Shown: piece by piece, positions 1-8,421 of the stretch
How the letters are laid out: each line of letters opens with the position of its first letter
Position numbering within the stretch: the stretch's first letter is position 1
Assembly: GCF_004214815.1 (NCBI RefSeq)
Contig: NZ_CP035926.1
Location: 1,426,001 to 1,490,000 of the forward strand
DNA: 64,000 bases
From: Aliarcobacter thereius LMG 24486
GTDB lineage: Bacteria > Campylobacterota > Campylobacteria > Campylobacterales > Arcobacteraceae
Direction of reading: 5' to 3'
Notes under the pieces: generated by a model
Told to the model about the DNA's origin: nothing
What the model saw: the letters and a program-made list of their open reading frames with translations, nothing else
Databases searched by the model: none
Position numbers and translations under genes: made by a program

Positions 1-64
1 ATAATTGTTTTTATAATATATAAGAGTAATTATATTTATTAATCGGACATAAATTTCATAAAAT

Positions 65-1048
65 TTAATACTTTTCTGAAATTTTTATACTTTTATCTTT
101 TATTTCAATATTTAATGGATATATTTTTTTAAGTTTATTTAGGAAAATATTAAATTGCATTGTTGAGAATTCTCCTGTAAGAAAATATTTCTCTTCATCA
201 TATATTGAATAATCAATACTAAAATCATTATATTTTAAAAACTCTTCTATTGCATCTTTTATATTACTATTATCTAAACTTACTATATTTTTTCTCCAAA
301 GAGCAATCTTATTTATATCTATTTTCTTCTGCTCTATTATTTCTCCATTCTTTGCAAGATAAGTTATACTATCCTCCTTTTCTAGTAGTTTTTTATTTTG
401 TTTATCAATAAAATATTTAGAGTAATATGTTTTTACTTTTCCTTCTTCTACTCTTACTGTAGTAGAGTTTTCTTTATGTACTACTTCAAATTTTGTACCA
501 ACAACTTCTATATTTATATCTTTGTTTCTTATTATAAATGGTCTTTTATCATCTTTTATTACATTGAAAATTGCTCTTCCTTCATTCAAGTTTACAAATC
601 TTTTATTTTCATAAAACTCAACTTCAATATCTGTTTTTGCATCTAAATGTATTTTTGAACCATCTGGTAACTCTGTTTCTAAGAAAGAGTTTAGTTCTGT
701 TTTAAACTCTTTTGAAAAATGTATTTTAAAACTATTCTCATATACTTTTATACTAAAAAAACAGGCAAATATGAGACTTGCAGCAATAGTAAAAGATATT
801 CTAGATTTTTTAAATAACTTTCTTTTACTTATTGTTTTATGTGTATTTTCTAGTAATTTATTTCTATTCTCATTTGAAATATTATTTGATAAACTATGAA
901 TTAATTTCATTCTATTAAAAGCTTTTTGATGCTCTTCATCTTCTAAAAGCCATAAACTAAATCTCTCTTTTTCATCTTTACTAAAACCATCTTTCTCACA
1001 CATTATCCAGAAAATTGCTTCTTCTTTGATTTTAATCTTTCTATTCAT
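65..1048 (-). CDS. FecR-type anti-sigma factor
   Basis: A 327-residue inner-membrane protein of the FecR family. In this family the cytoplasmic N-terminus binds an ECF sigma factor and the periplasmic part receives a signal from a TonB-dependent outer-membrane transporter. Residues 1-50 look like the DUF4880 sigma-binding part (FSLWLLEDEEHQKAF), a membrane segment lies at about 84-100, the FecR domain at about 120-215 (LPDGSKIHLDA, VVGTKFEV), and a secretin/STN-like end follows. The ATG touches the sigma factor stop with no gap, so the two are co-translated. A TonB receptor would be expected just beyond the left edge of the window; this is inference. Confidence 0.85.
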   Translation of the reverse strand: MNRKIKIKEEAIFWIMCEKDGFSKDEKERFSLWLLEDEEHQKAFNRMKLIHSLSNNISNENRNKLLENTHKTISKRKLFKKSRISFTIAASLIFACFFSIKVYENSFKIHFSKEFKTELNSFLETELPDGSKIHLDAKTDIEVEFYENKRFVNLNEGRAIFNVIKDDKRPFIIRNKDINIEVVGTKFEVVHKENSTTVRVEEGKVKTYYSKYFIDKQNKKLLEKEDSITYLAKNGEIIEQKKIDINKIALWRKNIVSLDNSNIKDAIEEFLKYNDFSIDYSIYDEEKYFLTGEFSTMQFNIFLNKLKKIYPLNIEIKDKSIKISEKY

Positions 1049-1522
1049 TTAAAATCCCCTCTTTTCTAATTCTTCTTCAATCTTAAGAGTTGCTCTTTTT
1101 ATAAGTTTTTCAACTGCATTTGATGTAATATCCATCATTTCAGCTATCTCTTTTCTACTATATCCTTCAATTGTAAATAAAATATAAGCTTCTTTTTGTC
1201 TAGGTGCTAATTTTTCTATACTTTGTAAAAAGATATTTTCCTGATCTTCTTGAATTAAAATCTCTTCTGGTTGTTCACATTCTGGCGAAAAACAAATATT
1301 TTCTTCATATATTGTTCTTGATAGTTTTTTATTTTCCATAGCTTCTTGAACTACTATGTTTTTTGCTATTTTATATAAATATGCTCTCTCATTTTTTATC
1401 TCTTTTCTATTTTTTATCTCTATAAATCTACTGTAAGACTCTTGTATTATATCTTTTGCTTTTTCTTGATCTCCAACTAATCTAAAAGAAAAATAGAGTA
1501 ATTCATTATAATATTTCAACAA
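1049..1522 (-). CDS. ECF RNA polymerase sigma factor, FecI type
   Basis: A 157-residue sigma-70 family ECF factor. Region 2 is at about residues 5-65 (DQEKAKDIIQESYSRFIE), and region 4 is a helix-turn-helix at about 105-150 (LAPRQKEAYILFTIEGYSRKE, then TSNAVEKLIKRA). Paired with the following FecR-type gene, it most likely turns on an iron or siderophore receptor operon. The start is a TTG behind a GGGAGAG Shine-Dalgarno with about 7 bases spacing. A second TTG follows at once, so the exact first codon could be one codon later. A Fur-like palindrome lies about 30 bases upstream. Confidence 0.87.
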   Translation of the reverse strand: MLKYYNELLYFSFRLVGDQEKAKDIIQESYSRFIEIKNRKEIKNERAYLYKIAKNIVVQEAMENKKLSRTIYEENICFSPECEQPEEILIQEDQENIFLQSIEKLAPRQKEAYILFTIEGYSRKEIAEMMDITSNAVEKLIKRATLKIEEELEKRGF

Positions 1523-1550
1523 TTTTAAACTCTCCCATTTTTTATATTAT

Positions 1551-1566
1551 TGATAATAGTTATTCA
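1551..1566. promoter_or_regulatory. possible Fur box upstream of sigma/FecR pair
   Basis: TGATAATAGTTATTCA is an imperfect inverted repeat close to the Fur consensus (TGATAAT arms). It sits in the divergent gap between the sigma factor gene and the agmatinase-family gene. Iron control of FecI/FecR systems is usual; that this site is used is inferred. Confidence 0.4.
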
Positions 1567-1611
1567 TATTAATTTGAAATATTAACAAAAAATCTTTAAG
1601 TATATCTTACT

Positions 1612-1617
1612 TATAAT
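1612..1617 (+). promoter_or_regulatory. -10 element of agmatinase-family gene
   Basis: A perfect TATAAT lies 28 bases before the ATG at 1645, after an A/T-rich stretch as is common for Campylobacterota sigma-70 promoters. The gene's Shine-Dalgarno is AGGAAAA just before the ATG. Confidence 0.5.
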
Positions 1618-1644
1618 TGCACTAAATATATATTTAGGAAAATT

Positions 1645-2706
1645 ATGACTTATAGAAATTTAAAAGAAGAGATAGAAGTATTAGAAAAAGGTCTTCCACC
1701 AAAAAAAGATGATGGATTTTTGGGTGGAAGATTAAATCCAGAAGAGGCAAGTTTAGTTTTATTACCAGTTCCTTGGGAAGCTACTGTTTCCTTTGCAGAT
1801 GGAACAGCAAATGCACCTGATAATATAAGAACTTCAAGTCATCAATTAGATGTAGAAAATTATCACTATATAAAAGCTTATCAAGCTGGAATTGCAATGC
1901 TTGAAACAGATAAAAAGATTTATAAACTTAGTAATAAAGCAAGAAAAAAAGCTATAAAAGTAATTGAAGCTCTAGAAGATGGAAAAATAGATAATAAATC
2001 TTTAAAATTTGTAAATAAAGCATCAAAAATATTAAATAATAAAGTTTATGAAAAATCTTTAAATCTTTTAAAAAATAATAAATTTGTAGCTCTCGTAGGA
2101 GGTGATCATTCTTGTCCTCTTGGGCTTATAAAAGCTTTAAATGATAGTTCAAAAGAGGAGTTTGGAATACTTCATGTAGATGCTCATCACGATTTAAGAG
2201 AAGCTTATGAAGGTTTTACTTATTCTCATGCATCTATTTTTTATAATGTTTTAAATGAATGCAACAAAGTATCAAAACTTGTTCAAGTAGGAATTAGAGA
2301 TTATAGCAGTGAAGAAGCAAATAGAATGCTTGAATTAAAAGAAAGAGGCGCTTGTTTATATGATAGTGTTATGCAAAGTCAATTAGCAAGTGGGAAATCT
2401 CTTGAAGAAATTTTTACACCATTTATAAACCAACTTCCACAAAATGTTTATCTATCAATTGATATTGATGGATTAGAACCATTAAATTGCCCTAATACAG
2501 GAACTCCTGTTCCTGGAGGATTAAGATATGCAGAACTTGAACATCTTATATTTATGATTGTAAAATCTGGGAAAAGTATAATTGGATTTGACCTTTGTGA
2601 AGTTGGAGATAGTATTGATGGATGGGATGCAAATGTTGGAGCTAGAGTTTTATATCAACTTTGTGGAGCATTACTTGCAAGTCAAGGGAAAATAGAGTTT
2701 AAATAG
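1645..2706 (+). CDS. agmatinase/arginase family ureohydrolase
   Basis: A 353-residue member of the ureohydrolase superfamily, which splits guanidino compounds such as agmatine or arginine to release urea using two Mn ions. The metal-binding motifs are visible: GGDHS near residue 152, DAHHDLR near 179, and SIDIDGLEP near 276. The sequence around them (EAYEGFTYSHASIFYN, NTGTPVPGG, WDANVGARVLYQLCG) resembles the longer Bacteroidetes-type agmatinase family rather than short E. coli SpeB. The N-terminal 90 residues are an extension over the catalytic core. It has its own promoter and ends at a bidirectional hairpin. The exact substrate cannot be told from sequence alone. Confidence 0.82.
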   Translation: MTYRNLKEEIEVLEKGLPPKKDDGFLGGRLNPEEASLVLLPVPWEATVSFADGTANAPDNIRTSSHQLDVENYHYIKAYQAGIAMLETDKKIYKLSNKARKKAIKVIEALEDGKIDNKSLKFVNKASKILNNKVYEKSLNLLKNNKFVALVGGDHSCPLGLIKALNDSSKEEFGILHVDAHHDLREAYEGFTYSHASIFYNVLNECNKVSKLVQVGIRDYSSEEANRMLELKERGACLYDSVMQSQLASGKSLEEIFTPFINQLPQNVYLSIDIDGLEPLNCPNTGTPVPGGLRYAELEHLIFMIVKSGKSIIGFDLCEVGDSIDGWDANVGARVLYQLCGALLASQGKIEFK

Positions 2707-2711
2707 AGATT

Positions 2712-2739
2712 TAAAAGTTGAGAATTAACTCAACTTTTA
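2712..2739. terminator. bidirectional terminator hairpin
   Basis: Inverted repeat with 11-base arms (TAAAAGTTGAG / CTCAACTTTTA) and a 6-base loop, with T-rich flanks on both sides. It lies between the converging agmatinase-family and leuA-like genes and runs into the leuA stop. Confidence 0.75.
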
Positions 2740-4037
2740 TTTTGAAACTTCTTATATAGTTCTATTATTTCATCTTTTTCTAACTCTCTTTTTAATCTAT
2801 CTGATCTATTCTTAATCACATTAGCAAACTTTATAGTTTCATCTTTGTTCATATTGATCCCAAAAAATTCACTTATTATAAAACTAATTCCACCTTTTCC
2901 AGATTGTGAGTTTATTCTAATAATATTTTCATACCCTCTTTTGATATCTTTTGGATCTATTAATAAATACGGTACATTCCAAATTTTACTTTCACTTTGT
3001 CTATAAAAATCTATCCCTTTTTTAATAGCATCTTGATGTCCACCACTAAAAGCTGTAAATATCATATCTCCAACATAAGGATGCCTTTGATCTACTTTAA
3101 AGTTTGTTTTCTCTTCATACATAGCTTTTACTTCATCAATTATTGATAAGTCTAATTTAGGATCAATTCCTTCTGAATAAATATTAAAAGCAAAATTTAT
3201 AATATCTAAGTTTCCTGCTCGTTCACCATTTCCAAATAAAGTTCCTTCAACCTTATTTGCTCCTGCAAGAACAGCTAACTCTGCACTTGCAACAGATGTT
3301 CCTCTATCATTATGTGGATGAACACTTACAATTAAAGCTTCTCTATATTTTAAATGCTTACACATATACTCTATTCTATCTGCATATACATTTGGAGTAC
3401 AAGCTTCTAAAGTATTTGGTAAATTTATTATCATCTTTTTTTGTTTTGTTGGTTTTACAACATTTATAACTTCATTACATATTTTTATAGCAAAATCCAA
3501 ATTCGTTTGAGAAAAACTCTCTGGTGAATATTGATAAATAACATTTCCTTCAAAATCTTTTGTAAGTTCAAGTAAATACTTCATAGAATCAACTGCCATT
3601 TGGATTATTTCTTCATCACTTTTTTGAAAAACGACTCTTCTTTGAAACTCATTTGTTGGATTATATAAGTGAAAAATACCATTTTTTACACCTTTCATAG
3701 CTTCAACACTCTTTTTTATAAGCTCTTTTTTTGCTGGAACTAAAACTTGAATAGCTACATCTGAAGGAATTAAATTTTCTTCTATTAATTTTCTTGTAAA
3801 ATTAAAATCTGTATCACTAGCACTTGGAAAACTAACCTCTATTTGTTTAAAACCTATTCTCACTAAATAAGCAAAATATTCTAATTTTTGCTCAACAGTT
3901 AAAGGATTTATCAAAGCTTGATTTCCATCTCTTAAATCTACACTACAATAAATTGGTGCTTTTTCTATACTTTTATCTGCCCATTCTCTTTGAAAGTTTT
4001 CAATTTTAGGGTATTTCTTATATTTTGTAAAACTCAT
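2730..4037 (-). CDS. leuA: 2-isopropylmalate synthase-like enzyme without regulatory domain
   Basis: A 435-residue HMGL-fold acyltransferase of the type-2 LeuA group (Corynebacterium/yeast type), which condenses acetyl-CoA with 2-oxoisovalerate in leucine synthesis. Motifs seen: CSVDLRDGNQAL (catalytic Arg-Asp), ASDTDFNFTR, the metal-binding SVHPHNDRGT and GNGERAGNLD. Type-2 LeuA proteins usually run to about 550-600 residues with a C-terminal leucine-binding LeuA_dimer domain. Here the protein ends after the linker helices, so that feedback domain appears absent. It is not obviously cut by a frameshift, because the stop lies in a terminator shared with the next gene. Another condensation (for example a homologous 2-oxoacid substrate) is possible. 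A short leader ORF precedes it. Confidence 0.78.
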   Translation of the reverse strand: MSFTKYKKYPKIENFQREWADKSIEKAPIYCSVDLRDGNQALINPLTVEQKLEYFAYLVRIGFKQIEVSFPSASDTDFNFTRKLIEENLIPSDVAIQVLVPAKKELIKKSVEAMKGVKNGIFHLYNPTNEFQRRVVFQKSDEEIIQMAVDSMKYLLELTKDFEGNVIYQYSPESFSQTNLDFAIKICNEVINVVKPTKQKKMIINLPNTLEACTPNVYADRIEYMCKHLKYREALIVSVHPHNDRGTSVASAELAVLAGANKVEGTLFGNGERAGNLDIINFAFNIYSEGIDPKLDLSIIDEVKAMYEEKTNFKVDQRHPYVGDMIFTAFSGGHQDAIKKGIDFYRQSESKIWNVPYLLIDPKDIKRGYENIIRINSQSGKGGISFIISEFFGINMNKDETIKFANVIKNRSDRLKRELEKDEIIELYKKFQNKS

Positions 4038-4092
4038 AAGTTTTCCTTTTGTTATATTTTTATTTTGTAAATTATTTTGATTGATTGAAGAT

Positions 4093-4149
4093 TTAGAAGA
4101 GAAAGAGAATAGAAAAAGAGATAAAAGTTTTTGTAATATTTACACTCAT
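4093..4149 (-). CDS. putative leader peptide upstream of leuA
   Basis: An 18-codon ORF (MSVNITKTFISFSILFLF) with a strong Shine-Dalgarno, AGGAG, 6 bases before its ATG. It lies on the same transcript as leuA and starts shortly after a TATAAT promoter. Its last codons include two CTC leucine codons, which look uncommon in this AT-rich genome, plus a final TTC. That is the look of an amino-acid-sensing leader, though I find no terminator/antiterminator hairpin between it and leuA. It could alternatively be a meaningless short ORF. No function is proven. Confidence 0.45.
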   Translation of the reverse strand: MSVNITKTFISFSILFLF

Positions 4150-4176
4150 AACAAACTCCTATTTTTAATTTTCTTA

Positions 4177-4182
4177 ATTATA
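4177..4182 (-). promoter_or_regulatory. -10 element of leader-leuA transcript
   Basis: TATAAT on the minus strand, 28 bases upstream of the leader ORF start, preceded by a T-run. Transcription from here would include the leader ORF and leuA. Confidence 0.5.
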
Positions 4183-4219
4183 ACTTTTTAAAAAAATTAA
4201 ATCTTGTACAAAATTAACA

Positions 4220-4999
4220 TTATTTAAAAATATTATTTTGATACTCTTTTGGTGTAATCTGGAAAATTCTTTTAAAACTTCTATTTAAATGACTTTGATC
4301 GAAAAATCCACTATTTTGAGCAACTTCAATAATAGGTTTATTTAAAGATATTAAATCTTTTGCTAGATGTACTTTTTTATTTAAAATATATGAGTGAATT
4401 GGAAGTCCAAACTCTTTTTTAAATACTCGTATTAAATGAACTACACTTAGTTTAAACTCTTTTGCTAAATCATTTAATATAAACTCTTCAAGATAGTTTT
4501 CATCTAAATGTTTTTTAATATTTAAAGCCAATCTTGACTCTTCTTGGAAGTTTTTTATCTTTTGTTCAAATGAAAAGAATGATAAACAAAATATATAAAA
4601 ACTTTCTTCTTTTTCTATTAAAGAAACTTTTTTATCAAGTAAACAATCACATAATTTAATAAAATTTTTATAAATGTTTTTCTGATTTATTAGTTCATAA
4701 GATGAAAAAAAGTTAAAATCTATCTTTTTTAAATACTATTTTTCTAAATACAAAACATATCCATCTTTTGATTCTTTATTTAGTGTTGCACAATGTGGAA
4801 TTTGACTATTTATAATAGCTATTTCGTTTGGTTTTAGTTCACAAGAAGTATCATTGAAAATAAGATTTAGTGAGCCTTTTTTTATTGCAGTTATTGTAAG
4901 TTCTTCGTGTAAATGCATCTTTACACAATTTTCGATATCTTTTACATATCTTAATTCTAAAAAATTTAGTTTTGAATTTTTAAATATTCCTGATTTCAT
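4220..4999 (-). pseudogene. AraC-family regulator interrupted by one TAG codon
   Basis: Read through, this is a 260-codon AraC-type protein. It has an N-terminal cupin-like sensing domain (residues 1-87, with LNFLELRYVKD, MHLHEE and PNEIAIINSQIPH) and a C-terminal two-helix-turn-helix DNA-binding domain (last 100 residues: LAKEFKLSVVHLIRVFKKEFG, and VAQNSGFFDQSHLNRSFKR). The only lesion is an in-frame TAG at 4736-4738. The region between that stop and the second half is open and codes plausible protein (YLKKIDFNFFSSYELINQ and on). The ATG directly follows the sodB terminator, has no Shine-Dalgarno, and an in-frame stop precedes it. The gene therefore looks recently inactivated, unless the TAG is a sequencing error or is read through. 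Confidence 0.8.
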
Positions 5000-5002
5000 T
5001 TA

Positions 5003-5030
5003 AAAAAGTATGGAGAGTTCCATACTTTTT
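5003..5030 (-). terminator. sodB terminator
   Basis: Perfect 12-base arms (AAAAAGTATGGA / TCCATACTTTTT) around a 4-base loop, followed on the minus strand by a T-run. It lies 10 bases after the sodB stop and ends 3 bases before the AraC ATG. Confidence 0.85.
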
Positions 5031-5039
5031 CCTTTAGGA

Positions 5040-5609
5040 TTATGCTAATTTACTAGCAACTACATCCCAGTTTACAAGTTTCCAGAAGTTCTCTAAGAAT
5101 TTTGGTCTTGCATTTCTTGTATCAATGTAGTATGCGTGTTCCCACACATCACATGTTAAAACTGGTGTTAAACCATCAGTTATAGGACATCCTGCATTTG
5201 ATGTAGTAACAATTTTTAAATCTCCACTTGCATCTTTAACTAACCAAGCCCAACCTGAACCAAATTGTCCAATAGCCTTAGCTGTAAACTCTTCTTTGAA
5301 TTTCTCAACACTTCCAAAAGTTTTTGTTAAAGCAGCTTCAACATTTGCTGGAATTGCACCTTGAGTTGGTGTTAAACCATTGAAGAAAAAATCATGATTA
5401 AATACTTGAGCAGCATTATTAAATAATCCTCCATCAGAGTTTTTAACAATCTCTTCAAGACTCATATTCTCAAATTTTGTTCCTGCAATAAGATTATTTA
5501 AGTTTGTAACATATGTATTGTGGTGTTTTCCATGATGATACTCTAAAGTTTCATCAGACATTAATGGTGCTAAACTTGCGTATGGTAATTTCATTAATTC
5601 GTGTTTCAT
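5040..5609 (-). CDS. sodB: iron superoxide dismutase
   Basis: A 189-residue cytoplasmic Fe/Mn-type superoxide dismutase that converts superoxide to oxygen and hydrogen peroxide. The four metal ligands are in place: His25 (LEYHHGKHH), His72 (AAQVFNHDFF), Asp154 and His158 (CDVWEHAYYID). Gln68 in the AAQVFNH context is the active-site glutamine position typical of the iron form. Length is normal. It stands alone with its own terminator, between an MscS channel and the broken AraC gene. Confidence 0.95.
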   Translation of the reverse strand: MKHELMKLPYASLAPLMSDETLEYHHGKHHNTYVTNLNNLIAGTKFENMSLEEIVKNSDGGLFNNAAQVFNHDFFFNGLTPTQGAIPANVEAALTKTFGSVEKFKEEFTAKAIGQFGSGWAWLVKDASGDLKIVTTSNAGCPITDGLTPVLTCDVWEHAYYIDTRNARPKFLENFWKLVNWDVVASKLA

Positions 5610-5682
5610 AATAATTCCTTTTTAATAAATTTAAACTTTAAAGGATACAATATTTTATCTTTGTTTATAGTTAAAATTATTT

Positions 5683-6888
5683 TTATCCATATTGATATGG
5701 TTTTATACCAAACTCACCTAAAACTGAATAGATATGATCGAAAATATCTGATTGAATATTTTCATAATCAATCCAAACTGTTGTAGCTGTAAAACAATAT
5801 ATTTCAAGTGGTAAACCATACTCAGTAGGTGATAGTTGTCTTACCATTATTGTCATAGATTTATTTATTTTTGGATGATTTTTTAAATATGTTTCAAGAT
5901 ATGCTCTTAAAGTTCCTATATTTGTAAGTCTTCTTCCATTTACACTAACACTTAAATCAAAATTATTTTTTTCATTGTAATCTCTTATTTCATCAATTTT
6001 GTACTTTAAGTACGGAGCTAAAAGATTTGCCTTTTCTAATTTTTTTATATCTTCATCTTTTAAAAACTTTATACTATTTATATCTAGTTTTACTGCTCTT
6101 TTAATTCTTCTTCCACCTGATTCTCTCATTCCTCTCCAGTTTTTAAAAGAGTCTGAAACAAGTGCATATGTTGGAATAGTTGTAATTGTTTTATCAAAGT
6201 TTCTAACCTTTACAACATTTATTCCTATATCAAAAACATCTCCATCTGCACCATATTTTGGCATTTCAATCCAATCTCCTATTTGTACCATTTTATTTGT
6301 ACTTAATTGAAGCCCAGCTGTAAATCCTAATATTGTATCTTTAAAAACCAACATTAAAACAGCTGACATAGCTCCAAGTCCACTTAAAATAGCGACTGGC
6401 GATTTATCTGCTAAAATAGATATAACATAAATTAAACATATAATTCCAAAGATTAATTTTATACTTTGGATTATTGTTCTCATTGCGAAAAATGGAACTT
6501 CTGTCGCTGTATGTAGTACTTGAAAAACTTTATCTATGATTGAATATAAAGCTAAAAGTCCAAATATTGATATCCACACAGAAGATAAAGTTGTCAATAT
6601 TTCATAAATATTTCCACTTTCTACCCAAATTTTAGTCTGCCAATGAATAACCATACCTTGAAAAAGTAATGACAATCTTTGAAAAAGACTATATTCTAAA
6701 AGCGTAGATGTTATTATATTTGCTTTCGTTTCATTTATTTTATTTATGCTTTTTAAAATAATTTTATGTAAAACTACATAAATAACTATCGCTGTAAGAG
6801 CCATAATCAGTAGTATAGATATACTTAGTGTTAGAAATGTTGGTTCTATTCCAACATCATTTAAGAAATTTATTAAAAGTTTTTTCAT
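5683..6888 (-). CDS. MscS-family mechanosensitive channel, YbdG-like
   Basis: A 401-residue inner-membrane protein. Several hydrophobic segments fill the first 200 residues, then comes the MscS pore and beta-domain region (VAILSGLGAMSAVLMLVFKD, LGFTAGLQLSTNKMVQIGDW, FDKTITTIPTYALVSDSFKN). The order and length, and the RRIKRAVKLD stretch after the beta domain, match the YbdG miniconductance group, which acts in osmotic down-shock. It follows ppaC but is separated from it by a hairpin. Confidence 0.88.
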   Translation of the reverse strand: MKKLLINFLNDVGIEPTFLTLSISILLIMALTAIVIYVVLHKIILKSINKINETKANIITSTLLEYSLFQRLSLLFQGMVIHWQTKIWVESGNIYEILTTLSSVWISIFGLLALYSIIDKVFQVLHTATEVPFFAMRTIIQSIKLIFGIICLIYVISILADKSPVAILSGLGAMSAVLMLVFKDTILGFTAGLQLSTNKMVQIGDWIEMPKYGADGDVFDIGINVVKVRNFDKTITTIPTYALVSDSFKNWRGMRESGGRRIKRAVKLDINSIKFLKDEDIKKLEKANLLAPYLKYKIDEIRDYNEKNNFDLSVSVNGRRLTNIGTLRAYLETYLKNHPKINKSMTIMVRQLSPTEYGLPLEIYCFTATTVWIDYENIQSDIFDHIYSVLGEFGIKPYQYG

Positions 6889-6913
6889 TTTGTACCTCTT
6901 ATTTTTGTTTATT

Positions 6914-6942
6914 AAAAGGGTACAGAGATTTTACTCTATACC
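6914..6942 (-). terminator. ppaC terminator
   Basis: On the minus strand GGTATAGAG and CTCTGTACC pair (one G-U) around a 6-base loop, followed by CTTTT. It begins right at the ppaC stop codon. Confidence 0.6.
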
Positions 6943-7863
6943 TTATGCAAATGCAGGTTCTAAAAAAGGAATAATCTGTTTTTTTCTACTTAAACATCCG
7001 TCAAGCCAAATTTTTCCATTTTCTAGTTTACAAGAGAATGCTTTTTCAAAAATAGCAGTATCATCTGAAACTACTAAAACTTCACTTCCCTCTTTCATAA
7101 TATCAGTCAATAAAAGTGCAACTGTATGAAGTTTTTGCTCATCTTTTACTTTTTTTATATCTGACATAAGTTCATCTTTAATTTTATCAAATACAGAACC
7201 ATCTACAACTTCAAGTTGACCTACTCCAACTTTTTTACCATGCATATCAAAGTTTTTGTAATCTCTTAATACAAGCTCCCTTATAGGTGTTCCTTCTACT
7301 TCTGATTTCACTTTAAACATTTCCATACCTAAAGCACCATAATCTTCAATATTTGCAATTTTTGCAAGCTCTTTTACAACTTGAATATCAAGTGGTGTAC
7401 ATGTTGGAGATTTGAAAATAACGGTATCTGATAAAATTGCACACATCATAATAGCTGCAATATTTGCAGGAATTTCAACTTTATGATAATCATACATCTC
7501 TTTTACAATAGTATTTGTACACCCAACAGGTCTTATCCAACACTCAAGTGGAGCTGATGTTGTAATATCCCCAAGTTTATGATGATCAACAATTCCTACA
7601 ACTGTTGTTTTATCCATATCTTGTGGAGCCTGTGCCAAATCTGAATAATCAGTTATAAATAGTTCATCTCCTGCAAATGAAGTTTTAAGCAAAGGTGCTT
7701 CAAAACCAAACTTATCTAAAATGAATTTTGTCTCAGGATTTAATTCACCTTGTCTAGCAGGAATTGCTTCTCTTCCAATTTTATTTAATAAATATGCTAA
7801 TGAAATAGCTGAACAAACAGAATCTGAATCTGGAATAATATGTCCACATGTATATAAAGCCAT
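6943..7863 (-). CDS. ppaC: manganese-dependent inorganic pyrophosphatase
   Basis: A 306-residue family II pyrophosphatase (DHH superfamily) that splits pyrophosphate to phosphate and so pulls biosynthetic reactions forward. The N-terminal domain carries GHIIPDSDSVCSAI, ITDYSDLAQ and the signature VDHHKLGD. The C-terminal DHHA2 domain ends near LSRKKQIIPFLEPAF, the substrate-binding SRKKQ motif. Length is standard. It is a single gene. Confidence 0.95.
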   Translation of the reverse strand: MALYTCGHIIPDSDSVCSAISLAYLLNKIGREAIPARQGELNPETKFILDKFGFEAPLLKTSFAGDELFITDYSDLAQAPQDMDKTTVVGIVDHHKLGDITTSAPLECWIRPVGCTNTIVKEMYDYHKVEIPANIAAIMMCAILSDTVIFKSPTCTPLDIQVVKELAKIANIEDYGALGMEMFKVKSEVEGTPIRELVLRDYKNFDMHGKKVGVGQLEVVDGSVFDKIKDELMSDIKKVKDEQKLHTVALLLTDIMKEGSEVLVVSDDTAIFEKAFSCKLENGKIWLDGCLSRKKQIIPFLEPAFA

Positions 7864-7998
7864 AGCTTTTATCCTTTTTTATCTTATTTTTTATTTTTAA
7901 GTATAGATTTTATCTAAAAAGAGGTAAATTTCTTTTAAAATTAAAACTTTAATAATTTTAGAAAGAATAATTTAATTATTTTAATATAAAGGAATATT

Positions 7999-8421
7999 TT
8001 GAAATCTAATGTAAACTCTCTTTGCCCTTGTGGAAGTTTAAAAAAATATAAAAAATGTTGTAAGATTTTTCATGACAATATAAAATTCCCTTCAAATGCT
8101 TTAGAACTTATGAAATCAAGATTTAGTGCTTTTGCCTTTTTAAGAAGTGATTATATTATGAAAACTACTCATAAAAAAAACTGTGATTTTTCTTTAGATA
8201 CTTTAGCTTGGAATAAAGACATTGAACAATTTTGTAAAAATACAAATTTTAAAGAATTAGAAATTTTAGATTTTATCGATGATGACTTTGAAAGCTTTGT
8301 TACATTTAAAGCAAACTTATATCAAAACAAAAAAGATCTCTCATTCATAGAAAAAAGTAGATTTTTAAAAGAGAATAATATTTGGCTTTACGTAGATGGA
8401 GAGTTTTTTAATATAGATTAA
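7999..8421 (+). CDS. YchJ-type SEC-C motif protein
   Basis: A 140-residue protein of the YchJ (UPF0225) family. The N-terminus is a SEC-C zinc-binding motif (CPCGSLKKYKKCC), followed by LELMKSRFSAFAF, the start of the NTF2-like YchJ domain. Its function is not well defined. The start is a TTG, chosen because AAAGGAATA lies just ahead and the motif begins a few residues in. It converges on the chemoreceptor gene through a shared inverted repeat. Confidence 0.82.
   Translation: MKSNVNSLCPCGSLKKYKKCCKIFHDNIKFPSNALELMKSRFSAFAFLRSDYIMKTTHKKNCDFSLDTLAWNKDIEQFCKNTNFKELEILDFIDDDFESFVTFKANLYQNKKDLSFIEKSRFLKENNIWLYVDGEFFNID

Noticed and set aside
4532-4735. Apparent gap between two short regulator ORFs
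   Set aside because: It is open coding sequence in the same frame as both halves; the two ORFs are one AraC gene with a TAG.
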